Source of the DNA: Lactobacillus sp. ESL0679
GTDB lineage: Bacteria > Bacillota > Bacilli > Lactobacillales > Lactobacillaceae
Assembly (NCBI RefSeq): GCF_029433515.1
Contig: NZ_JAQTIG010000001.1
Location: 496,001-560,000 of the forward strand
Reading direction: 5' to 3'
DNA length: 64,000 nt
Part shown: one piece after another, positions 27,624 to 36,268 of the stretch
How positions within the stretch are numbered: the first letter of the stretch is position 1
How the letters are laid out: every line of letters starts with the position of its first letter
Notes under the pieces: model-generated
What the model was told of the DNA's origin: nothing
The model's input: only the letters and a program-made list of their open reading frames with translations
Databases searched by the model: none
Translations under genes and position numbers: made by a program

Positions 27624-28661
27624 CTAACTATCTCGCTTGATATTTAAAACCGAATTACGAACAATAATTTCTGGGTTAATTATTTTTTGCTCAATTGCTT
27701 CTTGCTGATCGCCAGCCATAATTTTCATCAGCTGCGAAATACCAAGTTGAACAATGACAGACGTGGGTTTGCGAACAGTAGTCAATGCTGGAACCAAATA
27801 TTTAGAATAGCTCATATCATCAAAGCCGATAAAAGAGATATCTTCCGGAATTTTATAGCCTAACTCAATGCATGCATTAATCGCGCCAACTGCCATATCG
27901 TCATTTTCACAAATAACACAAGTTGGAATATTGCTACTGGATAAAATCTGCCGCATTAAAACGTTGCCACTCTTTGGCCGATAATCGCCTTGTTTGATTA
28001 ATGTAGGATCAAGTTTAATATTATTAGCACGAATTGCGGACATAAAACCTTTAGTTCTCAGTTTTGCTGATTCAAAAGTATTGAGTCCCTTGATTAATGC
28101 AAATTTACGATGGCCCATCCTAATAGCATATTCAGTCGCAATTTTGCCGCCAAGCTCATCACCAATCGCATAGTTATTAATATCCTTGCGATTGATTACC
28201 CTATTCAAAATAACTAATGGAATACCAATTTTGTGCAAATATTCAATAAACTTATCGTCAGAAGCAGATTGACTCAGTAAGATAATGCCATCAAAGTTGC
28301 TAACCGAGACACTGTGGTCTGCCATCGCATTATCAATGCTATTAATTGACAACGAATAACCAGTTGGCAATATTTTTTGTGTTTGTTCAATTACATCTGT
28401 CAAAAAGCTAGCAGATGTTCCCGTATTTAAATCTGTAAAGAAAATCCCAATCATATATGAGCGATTGGTTACCAAACTTTTAGCATTAATATTAGGAACA
28501 TAACCCACTTCTTGAGCAATTTTAACTATTTTTTCCCGTGTTTGTGGCTTAACTAATGAACTGCCATTTAAAGCTCGAGAAACTGTTGTGTGTGAAACAT
28601 TGGCCAATTTAGCAATCGTTCTGATTGTCACAACATTGCCACCTTTATTAATATCTTTCAT
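27624..28661 (-). CDS. LacI-family regulator of the polygalacturonase operon
   Basis: About 345 residues. HTH VTIRTIAKLANVSHTTVSRALNGSS, hinge (VGYVPNINAKSL), then a periplasmic-binding-protein-like sensor domain ending with the typical IIVRNSVLN. Two starts are possible. The ATG at 28661 has GGGAAG upstream. The GTG at 28631 has AAAGGTGG seven bases before it and would start VTIRTIAK as most relatives do. First gene of a leftward unit with GH28 and the acyltransferase-like gene, which it most likely controls; the inducer may be a pectin fragment. I could not find a clear operator. Confidence 0.88.
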   Translation of the reverse strand: MKDINKGGNVVTIRTIAKLANVSHTTVSRALNGSSLVKPQTREKIVKIAQEVGYVPNINAKSLVTNRSYMIGIFFTDLNTGTSASFLTDVIEQTQKILPTGYSLSINSIDNAMADHSVSVSNFDGIILLSQSASDDKFIEYLHKIGIPLVILNRVINRKDINNYAIGDELGGKIATEYAIRMGHRKFALIKGLNTFESAKLRTKGFMSAIRANNIKLDPTLIKQGDYRPKSGNVLMRQILSSSNIPTCVICENDDMAVGAINACIELGYKIPEDISFIGFDDMSYSKYLVPALTTVRKPTSVIVQLGISQLMKIMAGDQQEAIEQKIINPEIIVRNSVLNIKRDS

Positions 28662-28742
28662 CACTGCCACTTCCCTTTACATAATGTGTTAGTTTTAGTA
28701 AAAATTATTATGGCTGTAACAAAAGAAATGGTCAAGCCTAGA

Positions 28743-28788
28743 AAAGGCACCTAGAATTATTTATATTTCTAAGCGCCTTTTTTTGCCG
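28743..28788. terminator. terminator downstream of uxaC copy 2
   Basis: AAAAGGCACCTAGAA and TTCTAAGCGCCTTTTTTT form an imperfect stem between the LacI gene start and the uxaC stop at 28846; A/T tails on both sides. Confidence 0.6.
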
Positions 28789-28845
28789 TTTGATTTTTTA
28801 CGAAATCGAAATTAGTTTTTTAAAGATTATTTATGTATTTATTTT

Positions 28846-30258
28846 TTAGAAATTAAAGTAATTTTTAGCATTATTATATGAAATATCTTGTACTATCTTA
28901 CCTAATTTCTTAGTATCATCTGGTACTCGTCCTTGTTCTGCTAACTTACCGTAAAAGTTGCACAATACTCGTCTGAAGTATTCGTGTCTTGGGTAAGAAA
29001 GAAAACTACGTGAATCTGTCAGCATCCCAACAAAGTTAGGTAATAAACTTTCTTGAGCGAAAATCCGCAACTGGTTTTCGATGCCTTCAGCGGTATCATT
29101 GAACCACCAACCAGCACCTAATTGCAGTTTTTGAACCATTCCCCCTTGGAAACAACCCATCATAGTTGCTAGTTCCATCCAATCATTATTGTTTAACGAA
29201 TAGAAAATTGTTCTTGGAACTTGATTCTTACTTTGCATTGCCGTATACAGTTTAGTAATGTGGGTAACAATGTCTGGTTGAGTACCAACAGCATCATATC
29301 CAGTATCAGGACCTAACTGGTCAAACATTGGCCGATTTAGATCACGATTAGAATTTATATGGAATTGCATCGTCCAATCAAATTCATTATTCAAAGCCAT
29401 TAATTTTTCTAGCAACATTGTCAGATATTGATCAATTTCTGTTTGACTAAGAAGCTGATTTTCAATCCCCTTTTTGACAATTTGATCTAGTTCATCTTTA
29501 GTAGCTTCTTTAAAATGATAAGTTAATAGAGAATGGTCCGATAGACGACCGCCCATTTCACTAAAGAATTCAAATCTTTGATGAAGAGCCTTAACAATGT
29601 CATCAAAACTATTAATCGTCACACCAGAAATCTTGCCTAATTCTTCCAAATATTCGCCGTAACCATCACTATCAATTTGAATTAATTTATCTGGACGCAT
29701 TGCTGGCAAGGTTTTAAAGCCGTTTTGTTGTTCTTCTTTTTTAAGCAGCTTATGATACTTTAAATCCGAAGCGGGATCATCAGTCGTACATACAACTTTT
29801 ACATTTGAGTTCTTAATTAAGTTGCGCGGCTTAAAATCTTCAGTTTGCAGCAATTCATTAGCTTTTTGCCAAATTCTTGGAGCTGATTCTTGGGTAAATT
29901 CCTCATCAATATGGAAAAAACGACGTAATTCTAGGTGCGTCCACTCATAAAGCGGATTACCATAAGACTTTTCAATGGTTTTTGCCCATTCCACAAACTT
30001 TTTATATTCATCACCGTCACCAGTGATATATTTTTCATCTACACCATTTGCCCGCATCAAGCGCCACTTATAGTGGTCACCATAATGTCCTTCGTTGAGC
30101 CAAATTCTAGTAATGTTCGGGTAATTCTTATTTTCGTAAATTTCTTCTGGATTCAAGTGGCAATGAAAATCGATAATTGGCATCTTAGCTGCATAGTCAT
30201 GAAAGAGCGTCTTAGCTGTATCATTTTCCAGCAAAAAATCTTGATTTAATAAACTCAT
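28846..30258 (-). CDS. uxaC: uronate isomerase (copy 2)
   Basis: 470 residues, same length as copy 1. Same motifs: [51 protein letters not shown]. It differs mostly in the middle (residues ~195-300), which may shift preference between glucuronate and galacturonate. It follows uxaE by 35 bases in the symporter-uxaE-uxaC operon, suggesting this copy serves the galacturonate branch while copy 1 sits beside GH115. The division of labour is inference. CCTCC-complement ribosome site (AGGAGG) before the ATG. Confidence 0.95.
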   Translation of the reverse strand: MSLLNQDFLLENDTAKTLFHDYAAKMPIIDFHCHLNPEEIYENKNYPNITRIWLNEGHYGDHYKWRLMRANGVDEKYITGDGDEYKKFVEWAKTIEKSYGNPLYEWTHLELRRFFHIDEEFTQESAPRIWQKANELLQTEDFKPRNLIKNSNVKVVCTTDDPASDLKYHKLLKKEEQQNGFKTLPAMRPDKLIQIDSDGYGEYLEELGKISGVTINSFDDIVKALHQRFEFFSEMGGRLSDHSLLTYHFKEATKDELDQIVKKGIENQLLSQTEIDQYLTMLLEKLMALNNEFDWTMQFHINSNRDLNRPMFDQLGPDTGYDAVGTQPDIVTHITKLYTAMQSKNQVPRTIFYSLNNNDWMELATMMGCFQGGMVQKLQLGAGWWFNDTAEGIENQLRIFAQESLLPNFVGMLTDSRSFLSYPRHEYFRRVLCNFYGKLAEQGRVPDDTKKLGKIVQDISYNNAKNYFNF

Positions 30259-30293
30259 ACTAGATTAAAACCTCCTTAGGTTAATCTCGTTAA

Positions 30294-31889
30294 CTAAATT
30301 TCTTTAGAAATATCAGTCTTAGGTTCATTCTTATCTAAGGCTTCTTGCTTAGTCTTAACAACACCTTGAAGCAAGTCTAAGTGTTCAGCAATATGAATAT
30401 TTAAGTACTTGTCGTATAAAGCTTGGTTCTTAAGCAGAATGTTCCAGAACTTATCACGGTATACATAGTGATAGTTGTGCTTCAAATTCATAATTGGGCC
30501 AAACATTGTATGCAAAATTTGCCGTGAATCATTGTCATCTAACAATGTATTTACATTAGCTGGTGTAATTGTTTCAGGCTTAGGTGCATTACCATCAGTT
30601 TGAGCATCAAAGACGTAGTAATCCTTAACGTCATCAAGATTTTCGTAAGCAAACTTGTACAACTCAACCATAAATTCTGGATCTTTATGAGCAATTACTC
30701 GTAATGCTTCAAGCCAGTTAGTACCAGCAGTCTTGACATGCCAACCATTATTCTTAGAAATCCGGCCAATAATTTCATAAACTGATAATTTATCAGAACC
30801 TGAGTGGATACTTAATCTATAGCCAAAATGTTCAGCGATTGCTTCATGAACGATGAAGTCTTTTTCAAATTCCTTAGGGTCACCAATGTAATCAATTGCC
30901 TTTTGGAATTCACCAACAAATCTTGGCGCTACTGAAGTTGGTGTAATGCCACGACGCTTCAATTCATTAGCAAAGAAGTAGTGGTTAGGATTAGTTGTCC
31001 GATATGGTGTTTCGTCCATTGAAATTTCAAGATCCAAGTTATAAGGGACAATGTATTTTTGATAAACATTAATTGAAAAGAGAAGTGCTTCATAGTAAGT
31101 CAATACAGATTCTTCAACGTCATGCTTAGTAAACTTAACTGAATAGCCATTGCCAATATCAAAAGTTTTGTTCAAATAAGTATCGTTAAAGTATTTGATT
31201 TGTTCTGGATCAAGGGCATTAAATTGTTTATCTAATTCTTCATCACTTAAGTTAACAGCATCATTATTAACTACTTCTGTTAAATCAAGCGTAATGATTG
31301 AGCAACCAATCTTAACAGCATAATCAACTTCATAAGGTGTCTTAACGTGGTCACCGTCAGCACCCCAACCATAGGTAAAGCCTTCTTCAAAGACTGACCA
31401 TGAGGCATCTTGGAATACATCTGTATTGGTCCGGTTCATCAAAACCAATTCTCGAATTGATTGTTGAGCTAACACTGGCATTACACCGCGACCCTTAAAC
31501 AATCTAATATGAGCATTTGAGGCATTGCCCAACCGATCACCTAAACCAAAGGAGTACTTGTAATTACGCCGTGAGGTTGGACGAATCCAGTGGAAGCGCT
31601 TAGCTAAAGCATTATTGTTATGCTCGTTTAATTCAGCAACTAACAAAGTGGAGTCAACATCTGTCAAAGATTCTACTGCTTCAAAATCTGTAGCAGTCAA
31701 CCGGTTTTCATAAACTACCAACTTCTTTTGCATAATGCCATCAGTACCCATTTGGTGAAGGATAAAGTATACATTGCGCCGATCTACTTGAATTGAGGGC
31801 TTATAAATGTGCTCATTAGTCAAACTATCATAGTTGCCATCAGCAGCTAAAATCTCTTTAACATTACATAATAATTTATTTAAATCCAT
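30294..31889 (-). CDS. uxaE: tagaturonate 3-/C4-type epimerase UxaE
   Basis: 531 residues, matching the UxaE family that interconverts D-tagaturonate and D-fructuronate and so replaces UxaB/UxaA. Recognisable blocks: SFGLGDRLGNASNAHIRLFK, GVMPVLAQQSIRELVLMNRT, FTYGWGADGDHVKTP, SMDETPYRTTNPNHYFFANE, IHSGSDKLSVYEIIGR and FGPIMNLKHNYHYVYRDKFW. It lies between the symporter and uxaC copy 2 in one leftward operon. Together with UxaC it brings galacturonate to fructuronate, the UxuB substrate. The exact carbon epimerised rests on family knowledge, not on this sequence. Confidence 0.88.
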   Translation of the reverse strand: MDLNKLLCNVKEILAADGNYDSLTNEHIYKPSIQVDRRNVYFILHQMGTDGIMQKKLVVYENRLTATDFEAVESLTDVDSTLLVAELNEHNNNALAKRFHWIRPTSRRNYKYSFGLGDRLGNASNAHIRLFKGRGVMPVLAQQSIRELVLMNRTNTDVFQDASWSVFEEGFTYGWGADGDHVKTPYEVDYAVKIGCSIITLDLTEVVNNDAVNLSDEELDKQFNALDPEQIKYFNDTYLNKTFDIGNGYSVKFTKHDVEESVLTYYEALLFSINVYQKYIVPYNLDLEISMDETPYRTTNPNHYFFANELKRRGITPTSVAPRFVGEFQKAIDYIGDPKEFEKDFIVHEAIAEHFGYRLSIHSGSDKLSVYEIIGRISKNNGWHVKTAGTNWLEALRVIAHKDPEFMVELYKFAYENLDDVKDYYVFDAQTDGNAPKPETITPANVNTLLDDNDSRQILHTMFGPIMNLKHNYHYVYRDKFWNILLKNQALYDKYLNIHIAEHLDLLQGVVKTKQEALDKNEPKTDISKEI

Positions 31890-31933
31890 AATATTTCTCC
31901 TATCTACAAAATTACATTTTTAAATAATTAATC

Positions 31934-33382
31934 TTAGTTATCGCCAATCCGGCCACCTTCCCAGAGGCCGTGATCTAAATCGTCAACAATCTTAGCAAAG
32001 CGATCATCATCTAACTTATATAAAAAGCCGATAATGATAGCGGCTAAAATCAAGCAAACACCTGGATACAATGTCATTGCCGCTTTAATTCCTCTAAGAG
32101 CGCCTGGTGTCTGATGAGCATTGGCAACGTAACCAGTCATTGCCAATACACCTGCAGAAACTAACGCTGCTAAAGACTGCGCGATTTTTCTTGAAAAGTT
32201 GAATGCGGCATAGGTGATACCTTCTTTACGAGTACCTGAACGCCATTCGCCATAATCAATTGCATTGGAAACCATTGCCCACGTAATCCCGTTGGGAATT
32301 GCCAAAGCAGTATAGCCAATCGTTACTAAAACAATGAAGGTAACAACATTGTTAGGTAAAACAAAGTTTAAAATATTGGCTATTGCACCAATAACAAAAC
32401 TCCACATTGCAGTTTTCTTTTGGCCAAAGTGTTTAGTAAGAGTTGGAATCATAAATACCCCAACAATTGAGCAGCCCATCATAATTGCATTAATGACTGG
32501 CTGCAAGCCAATGTTGCCTAGATTATATTCCGCATAGAACACCATCATTTGGTTGTTGGTATTCATTGCAGAAATGGTAAACAAAGTCATTAAAATAATT
32601 GCTCCCAGTGGGCCATTTTTAAAAATAACCTTGAAGTAATCTTTAAAGCCTTCTTTTTGAGCATATTTGTTTCTGTTAACGTGAACATTTTCTTTCGTGC
32701 CAAAGTAACAAATTGCAAACATCACAACACCTAGTACAGCAAAAATTGATGCAGCTAAGAAATAGCCTCGACGTTGGTTACTACCACCAAGCATTACAGT
32801 TAACGGGATAAATGCTACACCAGCAATAAATTGGGCCCCTACTGAACCAATTTGTCTTGTCGTTGCCATGAAGCTACGGTCTTGCGTATTTCTAGACATT
32901 ACCGAAGCTAGTGAACCATAAGGATCATTAGTGAAAGAATAAGTTAAACCCCAGATCATGTAAGCAGCATATGCATAAATAATTTTTTGATTTGTTGATA
33001 AACCATTCGGCATTGTAAAGGTAACAATCGTCAAAATTCCTAGAATTATCGCTGAAACCATCATAAACGGTCGAAATTTACCGCGTTTACCAATGTTTTT
33101 TCGATTATCAACTACTGAACCTGCTATCGGATCCATAAAAGCATCAAAAATTTTAGTAAACGCAAAGATTCCAGCGACAACTCCTGCACCAATACCAACA
33201 CCATCAATCCAGAACTTAGTTAAATAAGATTGACCTAGGTCGAACATGAAGCCATTACCAAAATCACCAAAGCCATAGGCAATTTTTTGGTGAAGTGGTA
33301 TGTGCTTAGATGAATCATTTACCAGCGTAGCATCACAGTCTTTTGCCTTTTTATCAATAATATTCGCATCTATGCTCTCCAT
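31934..33382 (-). CDS. GPH-family hexuronate symporter
   Basis: 482 residues, about 12 membrane helices. Marks: HQKIAYGFGDFGNGFMFDLG and FAFTKIFDAFMDPIAGSVVD (conserved D in the first loop), GKRGKFRPFM, YSFTNDPYGSLASVMSRNTQDRS (loop 4-5) and C-terminal IDYGEWRSGTRKEGI. First gene of the operon with uxaE and uxaC copy 2, so it probably imports galacturonate or glucuronate with Na+ or H+. The start at 33382 has GGAGGTG; an upstream ATG at 33451 would add 23 residues without a ribosome site. A 250-base leader separates it from its promoter. Confidence 0.85.
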   Translation of the reverse strand: MESIDANIIDKKAKDCDATLVNDSSKHIPLHQKIAYGFGDFGNGFMFDLGQSYLTKFWIDGVGIGAGVVAGIFAFTKIFDAFMDPIAGSVVDNRKNIGKRGKFRPFMMVSAIILGILTIVTFTMPNGLSTNQKIIYAYAAYMIWGLTYSFTNDPYGSLASVMSRNTQDRSFMATTRQIGSVGAQFIAGVAFIPLTVMLGGSNQRRGYFLAASIFAVLGVVMFAICYFGTKENVHVNRNKYAQKEGFKDYFKVIFKNGPLGAIILMTLFTISAMNTNNQMMVFYAEYNLGNIGLQPVINAIMMGCSIVGVFMIPTLTKHFGQKKTAMWSFVIGAIANILNFVLPNNVVTFIVLVTIGYTALAIPNGITWAMVSNAIDYGEWRSGTRKEGITYAAFNFSRKIAQSLAALVSAGVLAMTGYVANAHQTPGALRGIKAAMTLYPGVCLILAAIIIGFLYKLDDDRFAKIVDDLDHGLWEGGRIGDN

Positions 33383-33480
33383 TACACACCTCCATATTAA
33401 AAATATTTGAATAAATTTATTTTGCTTAGCCAAAAATGCACACGTTAACATTTTTCCGTAAAAATATAACTTCGATAACT

Positions 33481-33580
33481 ATCTCTCTCATTTTTAATGA
33501 TTAGTGCTTAACGAAATCTGTAATTGAGAGATTTTAGTACCCAAGCATTAGTTGAACTAATTTGTATCGGTAATCCGATA
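33481..33580 (-). other. structured 5' leader of the symporter operon
   Basis: Three hairpins lie in series in the leader: TATCGG-TAAT-CCGATA (33565-33580), ATTAGT-TGA-ACTAAT (33547-33561), and ATCTCTC/GAGAGAT (33481-33487 with 33526-33532). None is followed by a T-run, so they are not simple terminators. The leader runs about 250 bases from the -10 at 33647 to the ATG. Unidentified; could be an RNA element or DNA operators. Confidence 0.4.
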
Positions 33581-33618
33581 AATCGATAAATCCATTTCTT
33601 CAAATATAAATTTTCTTA

Positions 33619-33675
33619 ATATATTAGTATATCTGAAATCGATTACATAATATTCTTAAAAGATATCTTTGTCAA
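33619..33675 (-). promoter_or_regulatory. hexuronate-regulon promoter of symporter-uxaE-uxaC
   Basis: On the minus strand: TTGACA (33675-33670), 17-base spacer, TATTAT (33652-33647), perfect cre TGTAATCGATTTCA (33647-33634), then ATATACTAATATAT (33632-33619). Almost identical in layout to the uxaC copy 1 promoter. Confidence 0.75.
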
Positions 33676-33690
33676 CAAAAAATTTAAAAT

Positions 33691-33724
33691 AAAAAAATAG
33701 TTTTCGATCTGAAATCGAAAACTA
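33691..33724 (-). terminator. terminator of the GntR gene
   Basis: TAGTTTTCGAT and ATCGAAAACTA pair (11 bp, 5-base loop). On the minus strand TTTTTTTATTTT follows. It separates the GntR gene from the symporter promoter. Confidence 0.8.
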
Positions 33725-33747
33725 CTATAATAGTGAGTTTAAAAATA

Positions 33748-34416
33748 TTATTCAAAATAATCAGCATAATCGCGGCGTAAGGTTGGCTCCTCATCAAGCA
33801 TCCGGTGCAAGTGACCTGAAAGCAACTTAACTGCTACTGCCGGCTGCTTTTCTTTAACAGCTTCCAAAATTTGCTCATGTTCTTTAACTAATGAGTCCCA
33901 CGACAAGCTCTTACTACGCAGCCTAAGTACACGGAACCGATTTAGCTGCATATTAACCATCTGCAACCATAACCAGACTTGTTCACGCCCTGATGCTTGG
34001 TAAAAATAATGGTGGAAATTTTCATCCTGCTCAAAAAAGCGCATATCGTTATGAGTTGTCTTAACTTCAAGCTTCTGACGTTCGATAATCTGGCGCAAAA
34101 TCATAAAATCATAATCAGATAACTTTTCAATTGCTTCTTCAATAACCCTCGTTTCAACACTTTCACGCATAAAACGAGCATCCTTTGCCTTTTGCAAATT
34201 AATCTTCGAAACATATGTCCCTGATTGCGGCACAGCAACTATCAGCCCCACTTCACGCAATTGAAGAATTGCTTCCCTAATTGGCGTTCTCCCAATTTGC
34301 AGTTCTTCACATAAATCTTTTTCAGAAATTTTTTGACCGGGTAAATATTGTAGACTAATAATCCGCTTTAGAATTGTATTGTAAACTTGCTCTTTCATGG
34401 TTGAAATCATTGCCAT
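33748..34416 (-). CDS. GntR/FadR-type regulator, probable hexuronate repressor
   Basis: 222 residues. N-terminal winged HTH: LKRIISLQYLPGQKISEKDL, ELQIGRTPIREAILQLREVG, VPQSGTYVSKI; C-terminal FCD-type all-helical sensor domain (EEAIEKLSDYDFMILRQII..., DENFHHYFYQASG, EHEQILEAVKEKQPAVAVKLL, HLHRML). FCD regulators of this type (UxuR/ExuR group) respond to hexuronate intermediates. It is divergent from uxuB-uxuA, with the operator ATATATTAGTATAT in the shared region. No other regulator gene touches all four promoters that carry this sequence, so it is the best candidate for reading it. GAGAGGT before the ATG. Confidence 0.88.
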   Translation of the reverse strand: MAMISTMKEQVYNTILKRIISLQYLPGQKISEKDLCEELQIGRTPIREAILQLREVGLIVAVPQSGTYVSKINLQKAKDARFMRESVETRVIEEAIEKLSDYDFMILRQIIERQKLEVKTTHNDMRFFEQDENFHHYFYQASGREQVWLWLQMVNMQLNRFRVLRLRSKSLSWDSLVKEHEQILEAVKEKQPAVAVKLLSGHLHRMLDEEPTLRRDYADYFE

Positions 34417-34513
34417 TGTCAGTGACCTCTCTTATTTTATTATCTTCTTTACTACATCATACTCCTATTTACTTGCAAAAAATTCTAAATAAATAAAAAT
34501 CTCTCAATACATA

Positions 34514-34574
34514 TTGACATTTCCAAATAATGCGTTTACATTAGTAATATATTAGTATATTGAAATCGCAATTA
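34514..34574 (+). promoter_or_regulatory. hexuronate-regulon promoter of uxuB-uxuA
   Basis: TTGACA (34514-34519), 17-base spacer, TACATT (34537-34542), then ATATATTAGTATAT (34547-34560) and a degenerate cre-like TGAAATCGCAATTA (34561-34574). Operator and cre are in the opposite order from the other three promoters. Confidence 0.7.
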
Positions 34575-34608
34575 ATACTATCTTGTTTATACCTAAGGGG
34601 GTATTACA

Positions 34609-36246
34609 GTGCTTAAGTTAAGTGACAATTATTTAGAAAAAAGCGCTGACTTTGCAGCTCAAGGAATTACTGTTCCTCAATATGATCAAGCTAAAATCAC
34701 AGCCGAAACTAAAGAAAATCCTGTTTGGGTGCATTTCGGAGGCGGTAATCTTTTCCGTTGTTTCCATGCTAAAATCGCTCAAGACTTATTAAATCAAAAC
34801 GAACTTTCAAGCGGAGTAGTAGTCGCTGAAACTTACGATGATGAAGTTATTGACAAGATTTACCACGGCTACCAAAACAGAATGTTAAGTGTCGTCATGA
34901 ACAGTGACGGTTCATTAGAAAAAGAATTATTAGCTAGTGTTGGTGAGTCACTCTACTTCAATCATACAAATCCTAGTGGTTGGAATAGATTAACCAAAAT
35001 CTTCACTAAGCCATCATTGCAATTTGCTACTTTTTCAATTACCGAAAAAGGTTACGCTTTAACTGACGTCAACGGCAATCTAATTGATGCAGCACAAGCT
35101 GATATTGAAAATGGTCCTGATAAACCACAAACAAATATGGGGGCAATTGCTCATTTGTTATACGCACGTTACCAGGCTGGTAAATTGCCAATCGCAATGG
35201 TCAGCACCGATAACTTTTCACAAAATGGTCTCAAACTGGAAACGGAAGTTCTTAGAATTGCCGAAGGTTGGACTAACAACGGTCTTGTCGACAAAGGCTT
35301 TATTGACTATCTGAAGGATCCAAAGCAAGTTTCATTCCCATGGACAATGATTGACCGGATTACACCTAACCCAGCTCAAAGTGTGGCTGATGAACTCAAA
35401 GCAAGTGGCTTCGCAGATACTGAGATTGTTCATACAACTAAGCACACCAATATTGCTCCGTTTGGTAACACCGAAAAAATTCATTATCTAGTAATTGAAG
35501 ACAGCTTTCCTAACGGTCGCCCAGCATTAGAAAAGGCTGGCGTTATGTTAGCAAGTCGCGACACTGTTAATGATGCCGACCAAATGAAAGTTACAGCTTG
35601 TTTGAATCCTTTACATACAGCTCTTGCCATCTATGGTAACTTGCTCGGATACACTTCAATTGCAGCTGAACTTGCCGATGAAGACTTACTTGGTTTAATC
35701 AAAAACCTAGGCTACGGCGAAGACTTACCAGTTGTTAAAGATCCAAAGATTATCAACCCGAAGAAATTTATTGATGAACTAATTAACCTTCGCTTGCCAA
35801 ACAAGAATATTCCTGACACGCCGCAAAGAATTGCCAGTGATACTTCACAAAAGATTCCGGTACGTTACGGTGTAACCTTGCAACACTACATCGATGACCC
35901 GAAGCTTGACCCGACTAAGCTTGAATTTATCCCGTTAGTTCTTGCTGGTTGGTGCCGCTACTTAATGGGGATCGATGACAATGACGAAGAATTTACGCAA
36001 AGTCGTGATCCATTACTAGCTGACTTAAAGCCTTATGTTGCTGACATTAAACTTGGTGATACCAATACAGATATTCACAAGGCATTAAAGCCAATTTTAA
36101 CTAACGATAGTATTTTTGGTAATGATCTTTACCAAGTAGGAATTGCAGACAAGGTAGAAAACTACTTCAAACAATTGATTGCTGGTAAAGGAGCTGTTCG
36201 CTCTACTTTACATGAAACTATTAAAGTAAAGAGCTATCAATTTTAA
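34609..36246 (+). CDS. uxuB: fructuronate reductase
   Basis: Reduces D-fructuronate to D-mannonate with NADH. 545 residues, typical of the long mannitol-dehydrogenase family. Visible: VWVHFGGGNLFRCFHAKIAQ (nucleotide-binding region, residues ~42-61), MVSTDNFSQNG near 199, PWTMIDRITP near 244, and the family's catalytic-Lys region TACLNPLHTALAIYG (preceded by MKV) near 330. GGGGG-type ribosome site before the ATG. First gene of uxuB-uxuA; expressed from the promoter at 34.55 kb. Receives fructuronate from both UxaC (glucuronate) and UxaE (galacturonate). Confidence 0.93.
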   Translation: MLKLSDNYLEKSADFAAQGITVPQYDQAKITAETKENPVWVHFGGGNLFRCFHAKIAQDLLNQNELSSGVVVAETYDDEVIDKIYHGYQNRMLSVVMNSDGSLEKELLASVGESLYFNHTNPSGWNRLTKIFTKPSLQFATFSITEKGYALTDVNGNLIDAAQADIENGPDKPQTNMGAIAHLLYARYQAGKLPIAMVSTDNFSQNGLKLETEVLRIAEGWTNNGLVDKGFIDYLKDPKQVSFPWTMIDRITPNPAQSVADELKASGFADTEIVHTTKHTNIAPFGNTEKIHYLVIEDSFPNGRPALEKAGVMLASRDTVNDADQMKVTACLNPLHTALAIYGNLLGYTSIAAELADEDLLGLIKNLGYGEDLPVVKDPKIINPKKFIDELINLRLPNKNIPDTPQRIASDTSQKIPVRYGVTLQHYIDDPKLDPTKLEFIPLVLAGWCRYLMGIDDNDEEFTQSRDPLLADLKPYVADIKLGDTNTDIHKALKPILTNDSIFGNDLYQVGIADKVENYFKQLIAGKGAVRSTLHETIKVKSYQF

Positions 36247-36268
36247 TTAAAAAGGAAGATTTATATTT

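Noticed and set aside
33383..33451. 23-codon extension of the hexuronate symporter
   Set aside because: The ATG at 33451 has no ribosome site and its sequence (MLTCAFLAKQNKF) does not fit the family start; GGAGGTG precedes the ATG at 33382.
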